The notes under the pieces are model-generated. The model was not told where the DNA came from, ran no database searches, and worked only from the letters and a program-made list of their open reading frames with translations. Source: Arthrobacter sp. KBS0703 (lineage in GTDB: Bacteria > Actinomycetota > Actinomycetes > Actinomycetales > Micrococcaceae). Taken from it: a DNA stretch of 64,000 nt. The translations under genes and the position numbers were made by a program. Below, piece by piece: positions 8,616 through 16,546 of the stretch; positions within the stretch are counted from its first letter, which is position 1, and each line of letters starts with the position of its first letter. The stretch covers positions 4,356,188 to 4,420,187 of the forward strand of contig NZ_MVDG02000001.1 of NCBI RefSeq assembly GCF_002008315.2, in the 5' to 3' direction.

Positions 8616-9653
8616 GTGGAACTCAGCGAGGAGGACCTTGCGCTCATCCATGCCCTGCAGATCGCACCGCGGGTGAGTTGGGCCGACGCCGCCGAGATCC
8701 TAGGCGTCCACGCCACCACGCTCGCGGCCCGGTGGGAGCGGCTGCGGGCGGCCGGCGCCTCCTGGATCACGGCGCACCTGATCGGTGACCCGAAACAGAT
8801 GTGCCTCGCGTTCGTGGCCGTGGACTGCGAGATGAACCGCCGGGAGGACGTCACGGCCCGGCTCGCCGCGATGCCGGAGATCGTCACGGTGGAAGAGGCC
8901 GCAAGCAACCGGGACCTCATGCTGACCGTCATCACGGGATCGCTGGAGGAGTTCAGCACCAACGTGGTCTCCCGGCTGAAGGACATTGACGGCCTGCTCA
9001 AATACCAGACGTCACTGTGCACGAGGCTGCACGCCGGTGGTGATTCCTGGCGGCTGAACGTGCTGAGCCGTGTGCAGCAGGCATCCTTCAGGGCACTCGC
9101 GAAACCCGGGCCCGCGGAGCCCGAGCGTCCCGACGCCGTGCAGGCGCCGCTGCCCGCGAGCCACCTGGCCCTGCTGCCGTTCCTCGCCAAGGACGGGCGT
9201 GCGACTGCGGCCGACATCGCTCGTGCGCTCGGCCGCAGCCCGGCAACGGTCCAGCGGCAGCTGAACCGCGTGCTGGCCAGCGGGATCCTGTCCATGCGGT
9301 GCGAGATTGCGCAAAGGTATTCGGCCTTTCCCGTGACGTGCCAGTGGTTCGTCAACGTCCCGGCCGGGCAGCACGAAGCCGCCGCGGCCGCCCTCCGGAC
9401 CATCCGGAACGTGCGGCTGAGCGCCTCAACCACGGGGCCTACGAACTTCGTGATCATCATGTGGCTCCAGACCCTGGCCGACGTGATGGATGCCGAACTT
9501 GCCCTGCAGCAGAAGGTCCCCGGCATCGAACTGGTCGAAAGCGTCGTCATGCTGACAACCGTCAAGCGGGTGGGCTGGATCCTGAACCCGGACTCGACGG
9601 CGAGCGGCGCCGTCGTCGTTGCTGCCGGATCCGCCCAACTGGGTAGCAGCTGA
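8616..9653 (+). CDS. Tandem Lrp/AsnC-family transcriptional regulator
   Basis: At 345 residues this is about twice the normal Lrp/AsnC length and shows two full copies. The first winged-helix domain spans about 1-60 (WADAAEILGVHATTLAARWERL) with a ligand-binding fold to about 150. The second helix-turn-helix is at about 190-230 (TAADIARALGRSPATVQRQL), followed by a second ligand fold to about 330. GTG 8616 is preceded by GGAGGGA. It is divergent from the amidohydrolase/symporter pair and probably controls it. The last codons (QLGSS and stop) lie inside a 66-bp palindromic repeat. Confidence 0.85.
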   Translation: MELSEEDLALIHALQIAPRVSWADAAEILGVHATTLAARWERLRAAGASWITAHLIGDPKQMCLAFVAVDCEMNRREDVTARLAAMPEIVTVEEAASNRDLMLTVITGSLEEFSTNVVSRLKDIDGLLKYQTSLCTRLHAGGDSWRLNVLSRVQQASFRALAKPGPAEPERPDAVQAPLPASHLALLPFLAKDGRATAADIARALGRSPATVQRQLNRVLASGILSMRCEIAQRYSAFPVTCQWFVNVPAGQHEAAAAALRTIRNVRLSASTTGPTNFVIIMWLQTLADVMDAELALQQKVPGIELVESVVMLTTVKRVGWILNPDSTASGAVVVAAGSAQLGSS

Positions 9654-9699
9654 CGCGCTTCTCAGCGCCGGGTACCGCGTGTGCTGCTACCTACTTGGG
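9634..9699. repeat. 66-bp palindromic repeat, copy 1
   Basis: The arms CCCAACTGGGTAGCAGC (9634-9650) and GCTGCTACCTACTTGGG (9683-9699) pair at 15 of 17 positions, and similarity extends inward. A second element of identical length and near-identical arms lies at 13590-13655. This copy supplies the last codons and stop of the AsnC-type gene and probably folds as its terminator. Confidence 0.75.
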
Positions 9700-9719
9700 A
9701 GGGGGCGTGGGGCGTGGGG
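9697..9719 (+). other. G-quadruplex motif beside an assembly gap
   Basis: The segment GGGAGGGGGCGTGGGGCGTG continues with GGG and fits four runs of three or more G with short loops. It starts in the end of the palindromic repeat and lies 15 bases before the adapter at 9734. It may explain poor read coverage here. Confidence 0.6.
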
Positions 9720-9733
9720 CGGCCGCGGCGGGG

Positions 9734-9771
9734 CTGTCTCTTATACACATCTAGATGTGTATAAGAGACAG
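9734..9771. other. Nextera mate-pair junction adapter (artefact)
   Basis: Complete 38-bp self-complementary junction adapter. It cuts off the C-terminal end of soxR (minus strand) and joins it to G-rich intergenic DNA. How much genomic sequence is missing cannot be judged here. Confidence 0.98.
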
Positions 9772-10233
9772 GCCGGGGGCGGGTTCCCAGCGGCGCGGAC
9801 CGGAACCGCCGGTGCCGAGTTCATCGGCCGGATTCTGCAGCCGGCAGGCCTTGAGGCTGAGGCAGCCGCAGCCGATGCACCCGTCCAGGTCCTGCCGCAG
9901 GTGATGCAGGGCCTCGATGCGGGCGTCCAGTTCCGAGCGCCACAGCCGCGAGAGCCTGGACCAGTCGCGCTTGGTGGGAGTGCGGCCCTCCGGCAGCGAA
10001 TCCAATGCCGTGCGGATGTCCTTGAGCGGAATTCCCACGCGCTGCGAGACGCGGATGAACGCCACCCGGCGCAGCATGTCCCGGCCGTAGCGGCGCTGGT
10101 TGCCCGGGGTACGTTCCGAGCTGATGAGCCCGTTGCGTTCGTAGAAATGAAGGGCCGACGGCGCCACGCCGCTCCGCGCTGACAGCTCGCCGATGGTCAG
10201 GGCCGGGTGCGTTGCGCCCGCCTCGTGTGGCAT
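9772..10233 (-). CDS. soxR: Redox-sensing activator SoxR, C-terminus lost at adapter
   Basis: This MerR-family dimeric activator senses redox-cycling compounds through a [2Fe-2S] cluster. The N-terminal winged helix (TIGELSARSGVAPSALHFYERNG) is complete. A dimerisation helix follows, then the diagnostic C119-x2-C122-x-C124-x5-C130 cluster motif. The frame runs into the adapter at 9771 without a stop, after EPAPG, so a short tail is missing. The gene is divergent from a drug-type exporter whose promoter carries a perfect SoxR-like palindrome. This is consistent with the actinobacterial type of SoxR, which controls exporters and redox enzymes rather than soxS. Confidence 0.9.
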
Positions 10234-10338
10234 GCTGTCCCCCTAGCTCCAGCGACGGCGCCGGCCGGCACCGTCGCCTACCGTGACCGCCGCCCGTGAC
10301 CAGCCCTATGACCGCCCGCCCCTCCCCGAGGCGCAGCC

Positions 10339-10369
10339 TTGACCTCAACCTTAGTTGAGGTTTTACGGT
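10339..10369 (+). promoter_or_regulatory. SoxR-dependent promoter with 19-bp spacer, probably leaderless
   Basis: The -35 is TTGACC (10339-10344) and the -10 is TACGGT (10364-10369), separated by 19 bp, the overlong spacer typical of MerR-family promoters. Within the spacer region lies the palindrome CCTCAACCTTAGTTGAGG (10343-10360), with perfect 7-bp arms, very close to known SoxR boxes. Transcription should start about 7 bases after the -10, which coincides with the exporter ATG at 10377, so the mRNA is likely leaderless. Confidence 0.8.
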
Positions 10370-10376
10370 TGCGTCC

Positions 10377-11756
10377 ATGACTACCGATCAGGCCGCCGTG
10401 CACGAATCCGCCCCGCCGCTTCCCGCCCCGCCAGCCGCCGGGATCCTCCAGCGCCCCTACCTCCTGGTGACCGTTGGCGCGTGCGCGCTGGTGTTCCTGG
10501 CGGCTTTTGAATCCCTTGCCGTGACCACCATCATGCCGGTGGTGAGCCGCGAGCTCGGCGGAGCCGCCCTGTACGCGCTCGCCTTCGCGGGTCCGCTGGC
10601 CACCGGCGTGATCGGCATGGTGGGCGCCGGGAACTGGTCCGACCGCCGCGGCCCCGTGGCGCCGCTGTATGTCTCGGTTGCCGTCTTTGCCCTGGGCCTG
10701 CTGGTGGCGGGCACGGCCGGAAGCATGGCCGTCCTGGTGGCGGGCCGCCTGGTCCAGGGGCTGGGCGGCGGCGCCATGACCGTGGCCCTGTACGTGGTGG
10801 TGGCCCGCGCCTATCCTGCCGTCCTGCACGCCAAGATCTTCGCCGCCTTCTCCGCCGCTTGGGTCATCCGTCCCTCGTGGGCCCGTTCGCCGCCGGGCTC
10901 GTGGCGCAGCTGGCGAGCTGGCACTGGGTGTTCCTCGGCGTCGTGGTGCTTGTGCTGCCGGCGCTGGCCATGCTGGTTCCGGCGCTGCGCAGGGTCCGGT
11001 CCGGCCCCGAGGACCGGCGGCACCGTGGGCCATCGGGCGGCTGGCCTGGGCTGCGCTCGCCGCGCTGGCCGTGCTGGGGCTGAACCTGTCCTCCGGGATA
11101 CCGGTGGCCGGTCCGCTCGTGGCGGGGGCCGCCGTCGTGGTTGCGCTGCTGGCCGTCAGGCCGCTGGTGCCGCGGGGACCCTGACCGCCCGCCGCGGGCT
11201 GCCCAGCGTGATCCTCACCCGCGGGCTCGCGTCCGCCGCCTTCTTCGGGGCCGAGGTCTACCTGCCCTACCTGCTCGTGGAACGCTACGCTTTCTCGCCC
11301 ACGTTCGCCGGCCTCACCCTTACCGGCGGCGCGCTCGCCTGGGCCGCGGCCTCCGGGATCCAGGGGCGCCTCGGCGGGCGGCTGGGCAGTCCCGTCGCGG
11401 TCCGGATCGGCGCGCTGCTGGTGTTCGCCGCGATCGTCCTGGCCCTGGTGACCACAGCCTTCGCCTGGCCGGCCGCCGTCGCGATCTTCGGCTGGATACT
11501 CGCCGGCGGCGGCATGGGACTGATGTACCCGCGGCTGAGCGTCATGACCCTCGCCCTCTCCACGCCGGACACGGAAGGCTTCAACAGCTCGGCGATGTCC
11601 ATCTCCGATTCCCTCGGCGGGGCCCTTGCGCTCGCCACCACCGGGATCGTGTTCACCGCGCTGACGACAACGGCGGCCTCCTTCGCCGGGGTCTTCGCCC
11701 TGACGGCGGTGATCGCCGCAGCCGGGGTCGCCATCGCGCCGCGGGTTGCGGACTGA
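10377..11756 (+). CDS. MFS drug exporter with three apparent single-base deletions
   Basis: The product is an EmrB/QacA-like exporter. The N-terminal helices (VGACALVFLAAFESLAVTTI and the GNWSDRRG loop) and the C-terminal helices from about 11215 onward share one frame; the middle does not. Frame is lost near 10868 (expected WVIPSLVGPF), again near 11030 (expected IGRLAWAALAALAVLG), and restored near 11176 (expected RGTLTARRGL). Each site needs one extra C or G in a short homopolymer. Three losses of one base restore the frame overall, so sequencing error is more likely than decay. The promoter carries a SoxR box, making this the probable SoxR target. Confidence 0.8.
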   Translation: MTTDQAAVHESAPPLPAPPAAGILQRPYLLVTVGACALVFLAAFESLAVTTIMPVVSRELGGAALYALAFAGPLATGVIGMVGAGNWSDRRGPVAPLYVSVAVFALGLLVAGTAGSMAVLVAGRLVQGLGGGAMTVALYVVVARAYPAVLHAKIFAAFSAAWVIRPSWARSPPGSWRSWRAGTGCSSASWCLCCRRWPCWFRRCAGSGPAPRTGGTVGHRAAGLGCARRAGRAGAEPVLRDTGGRSARGGGRRRGCAAGRQAAGAAGTLTARRGLPSVILTRGLASAAFFGAEVYLPYLLVERYAFSPTFAGLTLTGGALAWAAASGIQGRLGGRLGSPVAVRIGALLVFAAIVLALVTTAFAWPAAVAIFGWILAGGGMGLMYPRLSVMTLALSTPDTEGFNSSAMSISDSLGGALALATTGIVFTALTTTAASFAGVFALTAVIAAAGVAIAPRVAD

Positions 11757-11805
11757 GGCTCGGGCCGGGGACCGGCGCCGGCGTTTGCGGGCTGGCACCG
11801 GCGTT

Positions 11806-12402
11806 TCAGAGGCGCGGCAGGACCCTGTAGTAGAGGTGGGTGACGGCGTCGCCCTGGATCGCCCTGGTCTGCTCCAGTTTCACCGGCGCCGCGGCGAGGT
11901 TGTCGAAAAAGCGGATCCCCTCGCCCAGCAGCCAGGGCGCCAGGTTGACCCGGATCTCGTCCACGAGCCCGGCGTCGATGGCCTGCCGGATGACGTCGGG
12001 ACCGGCCAGGCCCACATCCTTGTCGCCGGCGAGCGCCGTCGCGGCCTTGACCGCGTCGGCGAACCCGGTGGTGACGAACGTGTACGGGATTCCCTCGCGG
12101 GGCCAGCCGTCCGGAACGGAGTGGCTGAGCACCACGATGGGGCAGCTGATGGGGTGCTGCCCGTCCCAGCCGTGCGTGATGTCGAAAATCCTGCGGCCCA
12201 CCAGCAGGGCGCCCGCGGTGGACATGGTGCGGCGCAGGTGCTCTGCGCTCGCCTCCGTGACGTGCCAGGTCATGTCCGGCCGGGCGGTGGGCACGGCCAC
12301 CGGCCCGTTGCTGTACCAGTCGAAGAGGCCGTTCACGGAGTCGTCCGGGAGGGCGATGTAGCCGTCCAGGGACATCGTCATTTCAGCGACAAGCCTTGCC
12401 AT
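11806..12402 (-). CDS. Dihydrofolate reductase family protein (RibD C-terminal fold)
   Basis: The 198-residue protein starts MARLVAEMTMSLDGYIALPD, the typical opening of DHFR/RibD-like reductases, and contains LLVGRRIFDITHGWDG, matching the family's nucleotide-binding region. Such proteins use NADPH, but the substrate is usually unknown and this one need not act on dihydrofolate. AGGAG lies 9 bases ahead of the ATG. The gene is convergent with the exporter. Confidence 0.85.
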   Translation of the reverse strand: MARLVAEMTMSLDGYIALPDDSVNGLFDWYSNGPVAVPTARPDMTWHVTEASAEHLRRTMSTAGALLVGRRIFDITHGWDGQHPISCPIVVLSHSVPDGWPREGIPYTFVTTGFADAVKAATALAGDKDVGLAGPDVIRQAIDAGLVDEIRVNLAPWLLGEGIRFFDNLAAAPVKLEQTRAIQGDAVTHLYYRVLPRL

Positions 12403-12444
12403 GGATCCACACTCCTAGCGTCGGCATTTAGGGGAGATCGGCTT

Positions 12445-13164
12445 TTAGTCGGCGGCCTTCAGCCGGGTGGCGCGGAGGACGGCGTCGGCGAGGATGGCCA
12501 CCTGCCCGTCGGGGCCGGTGGCTTCCCGTTCCCGGCTTTCCGCCACCTCCACGCTCCACTCAGGCGGCGCGATGCCGAGTTCGGCCACCAGCTGCTCAGC
12601 GGTGAAATACCTCTGCGTTCCCAGGTGGCTGTCGGTGTCGTGGCTGCCCGCTGCATGCCTGGCCCACGGCGGCAGGCCGTCCGGGTGGTGCCCCACCACA
12701 AGCAGCGTCCCGCCCGGCCGCACGGCGTCCGCGGCAATCCGGTGTGACCGCTGCCAGGGCATTTCCGTGGAGTGCAGGAATTGTGCGGAGACGAGGTCGA
12801 ACCGCTCCTCGGGTACCCATGTTTCCAGGTTCCGCTGCAGCCACGTGACGCGGTGGCCGGACCTTGAGTCTGCCGCGTGGGCGGCCGCCCGTTCCAGCGC
12901 GACGGCGGACACATCCACCGCGGTCACCGTCCAGCCGTGCTCCGCGAGCCAGAGGGCGTCCGCGCCTTCGCCGCAGCCGACGTCCAGCGCGGTTCCGGGT
13001 GCGAGGCCGGCGGCTTCGGCGACGAGCTGCGGGTTGGGCCGGCCGCTCCACACCCGGGTCCGGCTCCGGTACATTTCGTCCCAAAGCTGCGCGGCGCTGT
13101 CGTGCCCTTCTTTGGCGCGGCCCGCTGCGGCCTGACCTTCGGGGGAGTGCTGGTGGTCGGTCAT
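12445..13164 (-). CDS. Class I SAM-dependent methyltransferase
   Basis: The SAM-binding motif I is ALDVGCGEGADALWLAEHGW (residues about 59-78), followed by the acidic motif II (TAVDVSAVALERA) and a motif near PGGTLLVVGHH. The 239-residue size and pattern resemble TehB/thiopurine-like methyltransferases that act on small molecules. The substrate is unknown. It starts 2 bases after the stop of the DUF1801 gene, with AAGGA in that gene's last codons, so the two are cotranscribed. Confidence 0.82.
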   Translation of the reverse strand: MTDHQHSPEGQAAAGRAKEGHDSAAQLWDEMYRSRTRVWSGRPNPQLVAEAAGLAPGTALDVGCGEGADALWLAEHGWTVTAVDVSAVALERAAAHAADSRSGHRVTWLQRNLETWVPEERFDLVSAQFLHSTEMPWQRSHRIAADAVRPGGTLLVVGHHPDGLPPWARHAAGSHDTDSHLGTQRYFTAEQLVAELGIAPPEWSVEVAESREREATGPDGQVAILADAVLRATRLKAAD

Positions 13165-13166
13165 GG

Positions 13167-13562
13167 CTATTGGTCCTTCTTAATCCTGCGCCAGCCGCCG
13201 GCGCGGTTGGTGGCGATGATGGACCTGAACATGTCGGTCAGCGCCGGGGCGTTGATCGACTCGCCTTCGGAGAAGGCCACCGTGCGGCCCGTCTTGTTCT
13301 CGTGCCCTCCGGTGATGAGGTGCTCCGGGTCAGGGGTCAGCCCGCCGTCGTAGAGGAAAACGTTGACGTGGTCCTTGGCGGCGAGAAGCGCGCAGATGTT
13401 TCCCTGGAGCTCGAAGTAGGGCTGGCGGGTGCGCTTGATGGTTTCCGCCACCTCCGGATCGGCGGCGTGGACCAGCTCGCGGACCTCCCGGCACACGGCC
13501 TGCTGCCACTGGGGCAGCGCATCGATGTAGGCGTCCACACGCGGATCTGCGGTGTAGTCCAT
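13167..13562 (-). CDS. DUF1801 (YdhG-like) protein
   Basis: The 131-residue product shows the DUF1801 pattern: DYTADPRVDAYIDALPQWQQ, a core around IKRTRQPYFELQGNICALLA, and a C-terminal half with HVNVFLYDGG. The biochemical role is unknown; the fold resembles a small-molecule-binding protein. ATG 13562 was chosen because upstream codons run into a palindromic repeat. It is first in a two-gene operon with the methyltransferase. Confidence 0.8.
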   Translation of the reverse strand: MDYTADPRVDAYIDALPQWQQAVCREVRELVHAADPEVAETIKRTRQPYFELQGNICALLAAKDHVNVFLYDGGLTPDPEHLITGGHENKTGRTVAFSEGESINAPALTDMFRSIIATNRAGGWRRIKKDQ

Positions 13563-13589
13563 GGGGATACCCTGCCACAGAATCCCTGG

Positions 13590-13655
13590 CCCAACTAGGT
13601 CGCAGCACACGTCGTTTTCAGGGGCTGGAACGGCGCGAGCTGCTACCTAGTTGGG
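13590..13655. repeat. 66-bp palindromic repeat, copy 2
   Basis: The arms CCCAACTAGGTCGCAGC (13590-13606) and GCTGCTACCTAGTTGGG (13639-13655) pair at 16 of 17 positions. Element length equals that of copy 1 at 9634-9699, and the loops share a TTCTCAGCGCCGG / TTTTCAGGGGCTGG core. It lies between the nirD stop and the DUF1801 start and may terminate the nir operon. Confidence 0.75.
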
Positions 13656-13661
13656 GGTGTA

Positions 13662-14036
13662 TCAGGGCAGCTGCAGGACGATGTTCCGGTTCCCGTCCGC
13701 GAACACCGGATAGCTGCGCAGCGGGCCGGCGCCGGTGGTGGAGCATCCGGTATCCAGCTCAAAGGCGTGCTGGTGCAGCGGGCACATCACCACTGCCTGG
13801 TCGATGGTGCCGTCGGCGATCGGGCCGCCCTTGTGCGGACAGATGGCGGAGACGGCGCGGAGCGAACCGTCCCGGAGGCGGAACACCGCGATCTGCTCGC
13901 CCGCCACCCCAAACGCGCGGCCCTCGCCCACGGGAACCTGGTCCAGCGGGCCAAGGTGGTGCAGGCCGGCGCCCTGGCCGGTGCCCTGGCCGGCGCCCTG
14001 GCCGGCGCCCTGTCCGGGGCTCAGGTCGGTGCTCAT
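13662..14036 (-). CDS. nirD: Nitrite reductase small subunit NirD
   Basis: NirD is the Rieske-like subunit of the cytoplasmic NADH-dependent assimilatory nitrite reductase. This 124-residue protein keeps Rieske ligand-type motifs (CPHKGG and CPLHQHAF), so a [2Fe-2S] cluster is plausible. Many NirD proteins lack these cysteines, so this resembles the cluster-retaining group. The N-terminus carries a (GQGA)4 low-complexity stretch encoded by a 12-bp tandem repeat. Its start overlaps the nirB stop by 4 bases. Confidence 0.92.
   Translation of the reverse strand: MSTDLSPGQGAGQGAGQGTGQGAGLHHLGPLDQVPVGEGRAFGVAGEQIAVFRLRDGSLRAVSAICPHKGGPIADGTIDQAVVMCPLHQHAFELDTGCSTTGAGPLRSYPVFADGNRNIVLQLP
13965..14012 (-). 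repeat. Four 12-bp tandem repeats inside nirD
   Basis: Unit GCCGGCGCCCTG (plus strand) occurs four times head to tail, the second copy with one C to T change. It encodes Gly-Gln-Gly-Ala/Thr repeats ahead of the Rieske domain. Copy number is likely to vary between strains by slippage. Confidence 0.85.
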
Positions 14037-16546
14037 CGGACCGGCACCTGGGGGAGGACCTCAAGGGGGAGCGAGGTGCGGAACTGGCCGGGCGTGAAGG
14101 GGTCGTCGCGTTCAGTCCACGGGTCAACGTAGGCGTCCACCGAGTCCTGCATGGCGGCGTCCAGCTGCGCGGCCAGGCCTTCCGCGTCGTCCACAATCAC
14201 TGCCCGCAGGTGCTCGATCCCCACCCGCGGCACGAACGCGTAGGTCCGTTCCAGCCAGTTGGCGCGCTCGCGGTAGTACTGCATGAACCGGCCCGCCAGC
14301 AGCTTCACGGTCTCGGGGCCGTCCACCGTGGCCAGCAGGTCGCCCTTCCGGATGTGCGCGCCGGCCGCCCCGCCCACATAGATCTCCCAGCGGCCGCCGT
14401 CCACTGCCACCACCCCCACGTCCTTGACCAGCGACTCGGCGCAGTTCCGCGGGCAGCCGGACACGGCCAGCTTCAGCTTCGCCGGCGACTCGATGCCCTG
14501 GAAGCGCGACTCGATCTCGATGCCCAGCCTGGTGGAATCACCCGTGCCGAAGCGGCAGTACTCCTGCCCCACGCAGGTCTTCACCGTGCGGAAGCTCTTG
14601 CCGTACGCGTAGCCGGAGGGCATGTCGAGATCGGCCCAGACCTTCGGCAGGTTTTCCTTGGGAACACCCAGCAGGTCAATCCGCTGCCCGCCGGTCAGCT
14701 TCACCATGGGGATCTTGTACTTGTCCGCGACGTCGGCGATCCGGCGGAGCTGCTCCGGTGACGTCACGCCGCCCTTCATCTGCGGCACCACGGAGAACGT
14801 GCCGTCGCGCTGGATATTGGCGTGGACGCGGTCGTTGACGAACCGGGCGTCGCGCTCGTCAATGTACTCGCCGGCCCACATCATCTTGAGCAGCGAGGCC
14901 AGGCCCATCTTGGATTTCGCGTCCTCGGCGCCGCCCGGGGCCAGCGCGGCGAACACCGCGGACACGGACCGCAGCCCCCGCTCGCGGATGGCCGCCATCA
15001 GCGCGGCCTTCTCCAGCGGCACGCCCGGAACGTAGTACGCCGCCGCGGGCTCCTCCTCCACGGCGCCGTCGGCGGCCCACTCCACTACCTGCCGGACCAG
15101 CAGCTTGCACGAACCGCAGCCCTTGCCCGCCCGAGTGGCCTCCATGACTCCGCCCAGCGTGGTGCAGCCACCGGCCACCGTATCCACCAGCGCCTGCTTG
15201 CTGACGCCGTTGCAGTTGCAGACCTGCGCGTCGCCGTCCAGTTCGGCCACTCCCGCTTCTTCGCCCGGGCCGCCGATGTCGAACAGCAGCGCAACGCGTT
15301 CATCGGGCAGCGGCAGGCCGCGGTCGAACGCCTGCGTCAGATATGCCACTTTGCGGCTGTCCCCGAGCAGCGTGGCGCCCACGATCTTGCTGTCCCGGAT
15401 CACGATGGACTTGAAGACCCCGCGGCTCGGCTCCGAAAAGACCACGTGTTCATCGGTGTCCCGTTCGGGAGCCTGCAGCCCCATGGAGGCGACATCGACG
15501 CCGGCCACCTTGAGTTTGGTGGCGGTCCGGGAACCCAGGTAGGCCGCTTTCGGATTGGCGCCGGTGACGTGGTCGGCCAGCACGGCGGCCTGCTCCCACA
15601 GCGGCGCCACCAGGCCGTACACCTCGCCGCGGTGCTGAACACACTCTCCCACCGCGTAGATCTCGTCCTCGTCGGGCACGCGCATCTGGTCGTCCACCAC
15701 GATGGCGCGCTCCACGGGCAGGCCGCTCGTGACGGCGACGTCCACGTTGGGCCGGATGCCGGCGGCCATCACCACCATGTCGCATTCGATGTCCGGCCTG
15801 TCCCGCAGCCGGACGCCGCGGACCTTGTCCGCGCCCAGCACGGCCGTGGTCCGGCTGCCCGTGTGGACCGTGATGCCGAGGGCTTCCACGCTGCGGCGCA
15901 GCACCGCCCCGCCGTCGGGCCCCATCTGCGCGTTCATCAGATGCCCGCCGGAGTGGACCACCTCCACGTCGATGTCGTGGCTTTGCAGCCCGCGCGCGGC
16001 CTCCAGTCCCAAAAGCCCGCCGCCGATCACCACGGCGCGGTGATTGTTGTCCTGCTGGGCGTACGACACCATGCCCGTGGTGTCGTCGATGGTGCGGAAC
16101 GCGAAGATCCCGGGCAGCAGCCGCCCGCCCGGCGTGTACATGCCGTCCATGGGCGGCCGGTGCGAGCGGCTGCCGGTGGCGATGACCAGGACGTCGTACG
16201 GGGTGGCCCGGCCGTTGTCGGAAAACACCAGCTTGGCGAAACGGTCGATCCTGTCCACCCGGACGCCGGCGTGCAGCGTGATGTCGTTTTCCTGGTACCA
16301 GGCCAGCGAATTGAGAAAGATGTTGCCGGTGTCCTCCTCGCCGGAGAGGACGTGGCTGAGCATGATCCGGTTGTAGTTCCCGTAAGGCTCGTCACCGAAC
16401 ATGGTGATCCGGTACTGCACCGCCCCGCCGCGGGCCAGGATCTCCTCGACGGCGCGCGCGCCCGCCATGCCGTTGCCGATCACCACCAGCCGACGGCGGG
16501 AATCAACGGTTTTGGTCCGGGAGGCCCGGCCGGCCAGCGCGGTCAT
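14033..16546 (-). CDS. nirB: Nitrite reductase large subunit NirB
   Basis: NirB reduces nitrite to ammonium with NADH in the cytoplasm. Domains in order: FAD/NAD(P) reductase with VIGNGMAGARAVEE near residue 21; a second NAD site with AVVIGGGLLGLEAARGL; a BFD-type [2Fe-2S] domain with VCNCNGVSK and GCGSCKLL; and a sulfite/nitrite reductase domain whose [4Fe-4S]-siroheme ligands are C-x5-C (TCVGQEYC) and C-x3-C (GCPRNC). At 837 residues it has normal length. It overlaps both neighbours by ATGA, giving tight coupling. Confidence 0.95.
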   Translation of the reverse strand: MTALAGRASRTKTVDSRRRLVVIGNGMAGARAVEEILARGGAVQYRITMFGDEPYGNYNRIMLSHVLSGEEDTGNIFLNSLAWYQENDITLHAGVRVDRIDRFAKLVFSDNGRATPYDVLVIATGSRSHRPPMDGMYTPGGRLLPGIFAFRTIDDTTGMVSYAQQDNNHRAVVIGGGLLGLEAARGLQSHDIDVEVVHSGGHLMNAQMGPDGGAVLRRSVEALGITVHTGSRTTAVLGADKVRGVRLRDRPDIECDMVVMAAGIRPNVDVAVTSGLPVERAIVVDDQMRVPDEDEIYAVGECVQHRGEVYGLVAPLWEQAAVLADHVTGANPKAAYLGSRTATKLKVAGVDVASMGLQAPERDTDEHVVFSEPSRGVFKSIVIRDSKIVGATLLGDSRKVAYLTQAFDRGLPLPDERVALLFDIGGPGEEAGVAELDGDAQVCNCNGVSKQALVDTVAGGCTTLGGVMEATRAGKGCGSCKLLVRQVVEWAADGAVEEEPAAAYYVPGVPLEKAALMAAIRERGLRSVSAVFAALAPGGAEDAKSKMGLASLLKMMWAGEYIDERDARFVNDRVHANIQRDGTFSVVPQMKGGVTSPEQLRRIADVADKYKIPMVKLTGGQRIDLLGVPKENLPKVWADLDMPSGYAYGKSFRTVKTCVGQEYCRFGTGDSTRLGIEIESRFQGIESPAKLKLAVSGCPRNCAESLVKDVGVVAVDGGRWEIYVGGAAGAHIRKGDLLATVDGPETVKLLAGRFMQYYRERANWLERTYAFVPRVGIEHLRAVIVDDAEGLAAQLDAAMQDSVDAYVDPWTERDDPFTPGQFRTSLPLEVLPQVPVR

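Noticed and set aside
8047..9771. Possible Tn5-type mobile element bounded by inverted mosaic ends
   Set aside because: The repeats are back-to-back junctions with no transposase between them and match library adapter exactly.
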